From Bacteroidota bacterium (GTDB lineage: Bacteria > Spirochaetota > Spirochaetia > JABMQR01), in contig JABMQR010000292.1 in assembly GCA_013202335.1 (NCBI GenBank), positions 1-24,342 of the forward strand: a stretch of 24,342 nt of DNA. Direction: 5' to 3'. Below the pieces are notes generated by a model that did not search any database, was not told the DNA's origin, and saw nothing but the letters and a program-made list of their open reading frames with translations. Below, piece by piece: positions 1 through 7,400 of the stretch (positions are counted from its first letter, which is position 1; each line of letters starts with the position of its first letter). The position numbers were made by a program, and so were the translations under genes.

Positions 1-8
1 ACTTTTAA

Positions 9-33
9 GAATAAGATGCAAAGCATCTTATTC
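9..33. repeat. Strong hairpin upstream of the phosphofructokinase gene
   Basis: Arms GAATAAGATGC (9-19) and GCATCTTATTC (23-33) pair perfectly over 11 bp around an AAA loop. No T-run follows on the plus strand. On the minus strand the hairpin is followed by TTAAAAGT, a poor terminator tail. It may be a terminator for a gene left of the window or a leader structure of the phosphofructokinase mRNA. Confidence 0.5.
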
Positions 34-43
34 CAAGGTAGCA

Positions 44-69
44 CTTTAAAAAATAAGTATTTTTGAAAG
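44..69. repeat. AT-rich imperfect inverted repeat before the phosphofructokinase gene
   Basis: CTTT-A-AAAAATA (44-55) is mirrored by TATTTTT-G-AAAG (58-69), giving 11 paired positions, one mismatch and a two-base centre. The symmetry and the position 31 bases before the start codon would suit an operator or a leader stem. No known regulator site is recognised. Confidence 0.35.
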
Positions 70-100
70 CGCCTCAAGTAACAGAGAGAGGAGAGAATAT

Positions 101-1318
101 ATGTTAATAGGAAATGCGGTAATAGGACAATCCGGCGGACCAACCAGTGTGATAAATGCAAGTTTGGTAGGGGCTGTCAAATCTGCTGGTGAATCGGAGT
201 GTATAGAACGAATTTTTGGTATGAAATTCGGTATAGAAGGGTTTATGCAGGGGGAAATGTATGATCTTTCTGCTCAACCGGATTCTGTTATCGAAGGATT
301 ACAGCACACCCCTTCTTCTGCACTGGGATCTTCCCGGCACAAGCTGGTTTCAGAAGATTTTCCCCGTATTAAAGCGGTCCTGGAAAAATATAATATTCGC
401 TACCTCTTTTTAATCGGCGGTAACGACACTATGGATACCATTCACCGAATTGAGGCATATTGTCAGGATGTAGGATATGAGCTGCATGGCATCGGTATCC
501 CGAAAACGGTCGATAATGATCTGTATGGAACTGATCACACTCCTGGATTTGCATCAGCGGCCCGAAGCAATATTTTAAGTGTAAAAGAGGCTGGAATCCT
601 TGCCAGAGATATGCAAAAGGTCGATCAGTTTGTCATTTACCAAACAATTGGACGGGATGCCGGATGGTTGGCTGCAGCAACTGCTCTGGCGAAAAACGAT
701 CCATCTGATGCTCCTCATCTTATTTACTGTCCTGAAAGAGCCTTCAATGTGGAAAATTTCATAGAAGATGCAAAACAGTGTGTGAAATTATATGGGTGGG
801 TTTCCGTTGTGGTAAGCGAAGGACTTCTGTATGAAGACGGAACTCCGGTTAGTGCCTCACAGAGTATCGATAAATTCAATAACACGGAATTTGGTGCTAT
901 GGGGGGGGCGAGTGTCGCGATAAATATTCATGCAATACTGCGTGAAGCCTTAGGCAAAGCCCGGGGAGAGTTCCAGATAACTGAATCATTAGTTATGTGT
1001 GCTATAGACAGGGCAGAATCAGCTGATCTGGAAGAGGCGTATCAGTGCGGGCAGGAAGCGGTGCAACTTGCGGTTCAGGGCATTTCCGGGTATATGGTGA
1101 GCATTGAACGTGTTTCGTCCAATCCGGTAAAATTCCAGTTTGGAAAAACTCCTCTGGAAGAGGTTGCTGTGCGGGCAAAAACGCTGCCGGAGAACTATAT
1201 CACCGAACGCGGAAATTTCGTAACGGCAGAATTTATTGATTACATGAAACCGCTAATTTCTGAGCTGCCGGAATTTACTACTTTAAAAGATATATATGTA
1301 AGGATCATTCAGGATTAG
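101..1318 (+). CDS. 6-phosphofructokinase, probably pyrophosphate-dependent
   Basis: A phosphofructokinase-family protein of 405 residues that would phosphorylate fructose 6-phosphate to fructose 1,6-bisphosphate in cytosolic glycolysis. The N-terminal GQSGGPTSVINASL is the family's glycine-rich phosphate-donor loop. GGNDTMDT (around residues 106-113) and PKTVDND (around residues 133-139) are the donor-site and catalytic motifs. ATP-dependent enzymes normally have GGDGS and PGTIDND. The Asp in GGND and the Lys in PKT are the classical marks of PPi-dependent enzymes, so PPi is the more likely donor and the reaction would be reversible. GRDAGWLAA follows as the sugar-phosphate region. The start is supported by a purine-rich site (GAGAGGAGAGA) a few bases upstream. 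The deacetylase gene lies 36 bases downstream and is probably cotranscribed. The donor specificity is inference. Confidence 0.9.
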   Translation: MLIGNAVIGQSGGPTSVINASLVGAVKSAGESECIERIFGMKFGIEGFMQGEMYDLSAQPDSVIEGLQHTPSSALGSSRHKLVSEDFPRIKAVLEKYNIRYLFLIGGNDTMDTIHRIEAYCQDVGYELHGIGIPKTVDNDLYGTDHTPGFASAARSNILSVKEAGILARDMQKVDQFVIYQTIGRDAGWLAAATALAKNDPSDAPHLIYCPERAFNVENFIEDAKQCVKLYGWVSVVVSEGLLYEDGTPVSASQSIDKFNNTEFGAMGGASVAINIHAILREALGKARGEFQITESLVMCAIDRAESADLEEAYQCGQEAVQLAVQGISGYMVSIERVSSNPVKFQFGKTPLEEVAVRAKTLPENYITERGNFVTAEFIDYMKPLISELPEFTTLKDIYVRIIQD

Positions 1319-1342
1319 TAATTTTGAATGATCCAGTTATAT

Positions 1343-1348
1343 AAGGAG
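1343..1348 (+). promoter_or_regulatory. Ribosome binding site that fixes the PIG-L start
   Basis: AAGGAG ends six bases before the ATG at 1355. The upstream in-frame ATG at 1328 has no such site, so the start at 1355 is preferred. Confidence 0.75.
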
Positions 1349-1354
1349 CATATT

Positions 1355-2128
1355 ATGACATTTAATAAATCTATTCTGGTTATTCAGGCACATCCTGATG
1401 ATACAGAGGCCTGGTGTGCAGGAACTATGAAATTGCTGAAGGCGAAAGGGTATAAAATTACCATAGCGACTATGACAGCCGGTGGAATGGGCGGAGTGCT
1501 TAGTACTGAAGCAAAAACTACGCAAATGCGAAAAGAGGAGGCTGCAAAAGCCGCCGAGTTACTGGATGCCGAATATGTCTGTCTGGATCAACGTGATGGA
1601 TTCTTATTTGATTCAACTGAAAACCGTATGGAAGTAATACGGTTAATTCGCAGAGTAAAAGCAGGAATTATTTTTACCCATCATCCCCAGGATTATCATT
1701 CTGATCATCGAACAACTGCTTCGATTGTCGAGTCTGCAGCCATGATCAGCTCCCTGCCAAACGTCCCCATGGAAGAGACCCCGGTTCCTGTGACTCCTCT
1801 GCTATACCACACGACTCCCATGACCTTAACCGATCCTCTGGGATCTCCTCTGTATCCTCCGCAGTTTTTTATTGATGTTACTTCAACAATGGATCTAAAG
1901 ATGGATATGCTCTCCTATCATGTCTCCCAGATTGAATTAATGCGGCTTATGCATAAAATGGATGACTTCTTTGGGGAGATGAAAAAATTCAACAGCTATC
2001 TCGGTGAAATGGTCAATGTTCCCTTTGCAGAGTGCTTTTGGCAGCATCTGGGAGGCGGATTTCAAAAAAATCCCCTGATTCAAGAGGAATTAGCAGAGTA
2101 TATAAAAACTCTGGAAGTTAAGGATTGA
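1355..2128 (+). CDS. PIG-L family zinc-dependent deacetylase
   Basis: A 257-residue PIG-L/LmbE-family hydrolase. These cytosolic zinc enzymes remove the acetyl group from N-acetylglucosaminyl-type substrates, for example in bacillithiol or mycothiol synthesis or amino-sugar breakdown. The N-terminal AHPDDTE (residues about 10-16) supplies two zinc ligands and the catalytic Asp. THHPQDYHSDHR near residue 110 carries the His ligand and the second conserved cluster. The frame opens at 1328, but the AAGGAG site sets the start at 1355. It follows the phosphofructokinase closely, which suggests a carbohydrate role. The real substrate cannot be read from the sequence. A short GGTT/AACC hairpin follows the stop, with only a weak T-rich tail. 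Confidence 0.88.
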   Translation: MTFNKSILVIQAHPDDTEAWCAGTMKLLKAKGYKITIATMTAGGMGGVLSTEAKTTQMRKEEAAKAAELLDAEYVCLDQRDGFLFDSTENRMEVIRLIRRVKAGIIFTHHPQDYHSDHRTTASIVESAAMISSLPNVPMEETPVPVTPLLYHTTPMTLTDPLGSPLYPPQFFIDVTSTMDLKMDMLSYHVSQIELMRLMHKMDDFFGEMKKFNSYLGEMVNVPFAECFWQHLGGGFQKNPLIQEELAEYIKTLEVKD

Positions 2129-2164
2129 TGCTTAGTTTTGGTTGATAACCATTTCTCTGTATGC

Positions 2165-2193
2165 TTGACATCCCGCCCCAATGGAAGTAGAAT
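2165..2193 (+). promoter_or_regulatory. Sigma-70-type promoter of the tRNA gene
   Basis: TTGACA (2165-2170), a 17-base spacer and TAGAAT (2188-2193) make a near-consensus housekeeping promoter. The mature tRNA begins at 2205, a normal distance for a short 5' leader. Confidence 0.85.
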
Positions 2194-2204
2194 TTCCACA
2201 CATT

Positions 2205-2278
2205 GGGCGGGTAGCTCAGCTGGATAGAGCGCCACCCTCCGGAGGTGGAAGTCGTGGGTTCGAATCCCGTCTCGCTCA
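2205..2278 (+). tRNA. tRNA-Arg (anticodon CCG)
   Basis: A complete cloverleaf can be folded. The acceptor stem is GGGCGGG (2205-2211) with CTCGCTC (2271-2277), including G-U pairs. The D arm is GCTC/GAGC. The anticodon stem is CCACC/GGTGG around loop CTCCGGA. The T loop is TTCGAAT. The anticodon CCG at 2239-2241 reads the Arg codon CGG. The discriminator base is A and CCA is not encoded. The gene has its own promoter and terminator. tRNA genes are common integration sites and the defence island starts 830 bases downstream, but no second copy of the tRNA 3' end was seen in this window. Confidence 0.95.
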
Positions 2279-2281
2279 AAG

Positions 2282-2315
2282 AAAAAAAACCAGGCTTAAT
2301 TGCCTGGTTTTTTTT
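2282..2315 (+). terminator. Intrinsic terminator after tRNA-Arg
   Basis: A run of eight A plus CCAGGC (2282-2295), loop TTAATT, then GCCTGG plus eight T (2302-2315) gives a 14-bp stem ending in a U-tract. The A-tract on the other side means it could work in both directions. Confidence 0.93.
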
Positions 2316-2338
2316 CTTTTACTAGGTGGGTGAGAAAA

Positions 2339-2476
2339 TTCGAGCAGTTTTGGAAAGAAACCTGAAGGTGCAAAGCAACATTCTCCAAGGAAAAGTGTGA
2401 AGGTTCTAAAAGATACCTGCAAAACTGCAAGAACTAATTCCGAAGGAATTTGTTCCGGGTTCAGGATCCTTTTTTA
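2339..2476 (+). ncRNA. Candidate structured RNA of unknown class
   Basis: GCAGTTTTG (2344-2352) pairs perfectly with CAAAACTGC (2420-2428). Inside are small hairpins: ACCT-GA-AGGT (2360-2369), TGC-AAA-GCA (2369-2377, sharing one base with the last) and AGGT/ACCT (2401-2404 with 2415-2418). A strong hairpin follows: GAAC-T-AATTCC (2431-2441) with GGAATT-T-GTTC (2445-2455), with one T-T mismatch. The stretch ends in AGGATCCTTTTTT, a possible terminator tail. No ORF lies here. It matches no riboswitch, 6S, SRP or tmRNA pattern I can recognise, and no good promoter is visible between the tRNA terminator and the first arm. Confidence 0.35.
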
Positions 2477-3106
2477 TTCGTTAAGATTAATCAAAATCAT
2501 GGCATCTGCCAAATTATGGTCTTTTTTATTGGTGAGATGGATGAAAAGCCACGAGAAGCTTTAGAATATTAGCATATAAACAAATAAGTATATCAACTAC
2601 TGGATGTAAACGTGTTAATATACTACTATTTAAGAGTATTCAGTTGGAATTATTTAAGGATGAGTAAAAATTCTAACTTACTCTCTTCGAGCTACTAGAA
2701 ATTTCTGCACTACGTATAGGTTTATGATATACTCTGTTATATGCATATAATGTATAGTGGTAATTTTGAGTTATATGTAATGTTTTCGCTAAGAAGAAGG
2801 TGCTTGAACTCCCCTGTATGTAAATGTAAAGCGATAGCAACTACTAAGCATGAATTTTCATATACAAAGTATAAAATGGAATTAGTTGATAATCAGAAAA
2901 AGAAAAAAAGGGAACAGAAGGGGATATATCAGAATACGAATTCGGTCATCCAGACAATAGCTGATTTTCAAATACAGATTGGAAAAAGCTACACCTGGAT
3001 TGGACACGTCCTTAAGAGAGTTAATATGAAAACCACTTGTAGTCAGATTTTTAAAAACTACTATATGACATGATTTTTCCTGATTTTGTAAATAAGGACT
3101 AAAAAA
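2477..3106. other. AT-rich gene-free stretch before the defence island
   Basis: No convincing coding sequence was found. The longest frame, on the plus strand at 2741-3073, encodes a 110-residue low-complexity, Lys/Asn/Thr-rich product without a ribosome binding site or recognisable motif. The stretch separates the housekeeping segment from the defence operon. It probably contains the operon promoter and may include decayed accessory sequence. Confidence 0.5.
3037..3064 (+). promoter_or_regulatory. Possible promoter of the defence operon
   Basis: TTGTAG (3037-3042), 16 bases, then TACTAT (3059-3064) lies 43 bases before the GTG start of the first operon gene. The match is only moderate, and AT-rich sequence offers other options such as TATAAT-like strings near 2750. 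Treat it as a guess. Confidence 0.25.
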
Positions 3107-4030
3107 GTGGAGAATAGAAAGGTTATTACTAAGCAAATGATAAATAATAAAGATTTACTATCGGAATCAACAAAACGAAAGTTTCAAATAAGTAATGGAC
3201 ATTACTTTGAAGCAGATCATCTTGCACAGATACTAAATACTATAAAAGAGAATGATAGGGAGCTCATAAATCTTTCTTTTATTGAAAAAGAGACAGGATT
3301 GCCTTTAAGGCAAATAAGAAACAGAATCAGTGTTGGTCGCGCACTGGGATTGTTTACTGGTATTTCACTAAAATTATCCCCTTTTGGCATTCTGATTTCT
3401 AAATATGATCTGTTTATTGATCAGAAAGAAACTTTGGAATATATGCATTATTTAGCATCATCAAATTATACTAATTTAATCTGGTATGAATTATTTAATA
3501 CCGTTTTAAGTAATAATAAGCAAATGAATTACAAGGAGTTAACTGTTTTTTTCAAGGATATCCTCGAAGGACAATTTACAGAAAAATCCTTAAAAGACCA
3601 CTTGCTAAAAGAGTTGAGATTTCTCATTGATCTTTATCTTGAAAAGAAATTTAAAAAGCTGGAGTTAGTATATAAGGATAGTTCACAGAGAATATTTAGA
3701 GTCAGATATTTAAAATTTACTCCTCTTATTCTAACTGCCATGGTGTATGACTTTTGTGAGAAAAGGAAAACTAACCTTTATCAGATCGAAGAGCTGGTAA
3801 CAGCCCCAGGTTCACCAGCTGTTGTTTTTGGTGTTGATTCAGCTACTTTTCATCAGGAGATAGAGAAGTTACATGATTTTGGCTGGCTGCGTTATGAAAC
3901 TACCCATGGCCTGGATCAGTTACGGTTAAAACCGGATTTTTCATCCATAGAGTTTTTAAAGGCATATTATGAAGACCGGGCTCCTGTAATTACAAAAAAG
4001 GAAAAATCAGTACCAGGAGAGCTATTTTAA
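3107..4030 (+). CDS. DUF4007-like protein heading the defence operon
   Basis: A 307-residue soluble protein that I recognise as resembling the DUF4007 family. Two blocks carry the likeness. One is around residues 86-130 (LKLSPFGILISKYDLFID, then MHYLASS and a WYELFN segment). The other is around residues 230-245 (APGSPAVVFGVDSATF) with a following GLDQLRLK. DUF4007 proteins occur in phage-defence loci, often beside DndC-like sulfurtransferases or BREX genes, and their biochemical role is not settled. The N-terminal part (residues 40-85) has a helix-turn-helix look, so DNA binding is possible. The start is a GTG with AAGG about ten bases upstream; ATG at 3139 is an alternative. The stop overlaps the next start by one base (TAATG). 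No sulfurtransferase gene is present in this window, which is unusual for the family. Confidence 0.7.
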   Translation: MENRKVITKQMINNKDLLSESTKRKFQISNGHYFEADHLAQILNTIKENDRELINLSFIEKETGLPLRQIRNRISVGRALGLFTGISLKLSPFGILISKYDLFIDQKETLEYMHYLASSNYTNLIWYELFNTVLSNNKQMNYKELTVFFKDILEGQFTEKSLKDHLLKELRFLIDLYLEKKFKKLELVYKDSSQRIFRVRYLKFTPLILTAMVYDFCEKRKTNLYQIEELVTAPGSPAVVFGVDSATFHQEIEKLHDFGWLRYETTHGLDQLRLKPDFSSIEFLKAYYEDRAPVITKKEKSVPGELF

Positions 4031-4494
4031 TGGGTGAGCCAGTAAATATTATAGACCTTATTTTAGAATTACCACGCCGACGCAGAGGGAGAGCCTGTAT
4101 AGTTCTTACTCATGATTATGCAGGGCAGAAAGAATGGGCAACAAAGTTAGCCGAACAGACAAATTCTGATCATATAAATCTACTCGGTTACTTTTCTGCT
4201 GATCAGAAACTAAGTGCAAAGTTAAGTGCTTTGAGTGTAAAGGATTTGTTCGAATTATTAAAACAGAAGAAAGATAAAGATGTTTTAATTGTTTCCGGTA
4301 TTGAGTTTATTAAAGCAGCCTGGTCTGGTCAAACAACTATTATCCGGCATTTTGCATCCATGGTTTCCACTTGGGATAAAACACCAGGTTTATTGTTTGT
4401 TATTCAATATGATAAGCAATTAGCAGAATTCAATTTTACGAACAGGTTTCAATATACGTTCCTGGTAGATCAAAGGGAGACTCTAAAATTATGA
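4030..4494 (+). CDS. Small BrxF-like protein with a degenerate P-loop
   Basis: A 154-residue protein resembling the small BREX type 3 protein BrxF, a short P-loop ATPase relative, in size, layout and gene position before a methyltransferase. The first strand and loop (ACIVLTHDYAGQKEWATKLA, about residues 22-41) sit where a Walker A motif would be, but the GxxGxGK[ST] signature is absent. DVLIVSGIEFI (about residues 84-94) resembles a Walker B strand, and LLFVIQYDKQLAEF resembles the following sensor strand. If this is correct, the protein keeps the fold but probably not ATP hydrolysis. It overlaps the methyltransferase gene by ATGA, so the two are translationally coupled. The family call is inference from pattern; another small NTPase-fold protein is possible. 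Confidence 0.45.
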   Translation: MGEPVNIIDLILELPRRRRGRACIVLTHDYAGQKEWATKLAEQTNSDHINLLGYFSADQKLSAKLSALSVKDLFELLKQKKDKDVLIVSGIEFIKAAWSGQTTIIRHFASMVSTWDKTPGLLFVIQYDKQLAEFNFTNRFQYTFLVDQRETLKL

Positions 4495-7400
4495 ACAACA
4501 GTGGGCTTTTTAGTACGATATATATTCAGGACATTAAAGATACAATTCAACTAGATGATCCCGCTAAAGGAAGAATGGCAACTCTATCTCAAACCTGGCG
4601 AACTAAAGAGCAAAAAGATGTGGGAAGTATCTGGGACAGTTTTTTTAAACAAGCCGTAAGCTATCTTGAATTTGTTCCGCCAACACATGCTGAAAAGGGG
4701 TATATTTATCCCCTGTATGAGGACTTTAACTTTTCTAAGAGTATTTCTGCACTTTGTATTGTTCCTCCCGGATCTGATATTAACAGTACTGATGTTGGTA
4801 GCTTTTATCCGGCTAAACTTATGTTCTTCCTGAAAAAGCATAATCTTAACTGGGGAATCCTGTCAGATGGTGCAAGCTGGCGCTTATACTCAGCAAAGAG
4901 TGCAAGACCTTTTGAAGATTACGTTGAATTAGCTCTGGATAAGACCTTAGAGAATGCTGATGAAGCAGAATATGGGTTGTTTGAAACATTTTTTCATAAA
5001 GAGTCCTTCATATCCCAGGAAAGTGATGATTCTGATGATGAGAAAAAGTCGTACTACAAATGCCGTCTCGATCTGAACAAAGAGGCTTCAGAAGAGACTC
5101 TGGAGAAAAAGGTAAAATCACCTTTTCTCAGTCAGGTTGATGAGGTTCTTCAATATATTTGTAACGGTTTTATTTATGATGCTAATACAAGTGGTGATGA
5201 ATATTCTGAAGAGGAGCGGGGAGAGATTTTTGAGAGCGCGGTCAAGCTTATATACCGTGCACTTTTCTTGTTCTATGCGGAAGCACGAAAACTTCTTCCC
5301 TCTGATCCTAATAAATCCGATCTTTACAATTCTCACTCAATTAACTCTCTCTGTCTTGAAGCCCATAAGTTTAAGTGGGGTGAAAGGCGAGATAACGAAG
5401 GGTATGATCTGTGGAAACATCTAAAAGGTCTTATTAGTGCTGTTAATGACGGGGACAGTGAATATGGGATTATGGGTTATAACGGTGGCCTTTTTGATGA
5501 TGATAGAGAACGTTTTTTAGGTGAACATCAGCTGCGTAATGACTTTATCTCCCGTGCTCTCTACCTGTTGGCCTATGTAGAGCCTTTTAATAATGAGAGA
5601 GATGAAGAATATGCTATTCCCTATAAAGATTTGGAAGTGAGGCATTTGGGGGAGTTGTATGAGAGTATTTTAGAATATTCGGTACAGCTTTCAGATGCAG
5701 ATAGAATAAGACGGAGAACAAAGAAGGGTGTTTCTATTCTATTGGCTTCGGAAATAACAAGGCAGGCTGGTGATTCTGTTATTAAGAAGGGAGAATTTTA
5801 CTTTGGTGAGTCTGCTTTGGAGAGGAAGCAGACTGGTTCCTATTACACTCCGGAATCTCTGGTTCATTTTTTAAATGAGAAGTCTATTATTGGGCCTTTG
5901 AAGGAAACTTTTGACAAGAATTACCGGTTTCGATTTAAAGAGTTGATAGATGAGGTTAACAACGGTATTGATCCTGGAACAAGCCGGGGAGCAGCACAGG
6001 CTGCGGCTATATTGGTTGAGCGCTTTGTTAATGATGTTGTTTTAAAATATAAGGTTTGTGATCCTGCCATGGGAAGCGGTCACTTTCTGGTTAATGCGTC
6101 TAATCAAATGACTGCTCTTATTATTGAGCTACTGGGAGAGATTCCTCAAGTAGACGGACTAAATATTGATTTCTCCAGTACTCCTAATGTCTGGCGCAGG
6201 CTTATAACCCGTCACTGTATCTATGGGGTTGATTTAAATCCTTTGGCAGTAAATCTTGCCAAGCTATCCCTATGGCTTAACTGTTTTGCGAGTGATCATA
6301 AACTTACTTTTCTTGATCATCATGTGCGTTGTGGTAATAGTCTTATTGGTATACGCAGTTTGGATCAGCTGGCTTCGATTCCGAAGAGGAAGAAAGATGG
6401 AAAAAGGGTTGATAATAAGCAGAAGCTACTTTTTGATTTTGATAATTTCTCAACTATTCTATCCCAGGCGAGTGAAGGTATTGCATCTATAAATGAGTTG
6501 AAAGAGGATGATACAGATAACCAGAAGGCTGTTTTTCAGGATTCCTATTCTTCGATAGAAAAGATGGCTCCTTTAGCGGATCTTTATACAGCGTATTTGA
6601 TGGATCCGTTTATAAAGAAAGAGGATTACAGAGATATTTTTGAGTCCCTGGCTCAGGGTAGAGCTATAGAAGATTCTTTTAATCTGGCTTTGCCTGGGGT
6701 GTATGAAAGGGTAAAGGTGTTAGGAAAGAGCCATCATTATTACCATTGGCCGTTGGAGTTTCCTGATGTTTTTGGTTCGGGAGCAGTTGGAGGTTTTTCT
6801 GCAACTGTAGGGAATCCGCCATGGGATGTACTTCAACCAAACACTCAGGAATTTTATATAAACTACGATCCAAACTTTCGTAAATACAATAAGCAAGAAG
6901 CTTTGAAGGTATCCAAGCAACTGTGTGAAAGCAATGCTAATATTGAAGAAAATTGGAATAAGTATCAATGTTCATTTAAGGAAGCATCTGTTTATTTTAA
7001 AGAACCTCAATCATATAGAGCCCTTCAAAAGGGGAAAATAGATCTTTATAAAGCATTTCTAGAAAGATTTTTTGCTCTGCTATCGAATTCTGGAAGAATG
7101 GGGATAATTGTTCCTAGTGGGATCTATACTGATCAGGGCTGTCAACCATCACGGGAAATGTTCTTTGATAAAAGTGAGATTGATTTTCTTTACTGTTTTG
7201 AGAATAGATGGCCGACTGTTTTTAACGCTGTTGATGGACGTTTTAAGTTTGTTACTTTTAGTACAAAAAAAGGTAATAAAACTGACAGTTTTAAGTGTGC
7301 ATTTATGGAGCATGATCCGGAGAGGCTTAAGCTAATAGATACTGATGCCCTTAAGATGAGTGTTGAGCAGGTTAAGAAGTTTTCACCAGATACTTTAAGC

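Noticed and set aside
2139..2151. TGGTT-GAT-AACCA hairpin after the deacetylase gene as a terminator
   Set aside because: Only five base pairs and an interrupted T-rich tail; too weak to call.
2344..2455. A c-di-GMP or cobalamin riboswitch, suggested by the TGCAAAGCA and GCAAAACTGC strings
   Set aside because: The other conserved blocks of both classes are missing, and no metabolic or motility gene follows.
2741..3073. 110-residue plus-strand open frame before the defence operon
   Set aside because: No ribosome binding site, biased AT-rich composition and no recognisable motif. It most likely arises by chance in non-coding DNA.
2882..3136. 84-residue minus-strand frame in the same region
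   Set aside because: It overlaps the first operon gene start and has no start signal or motif.
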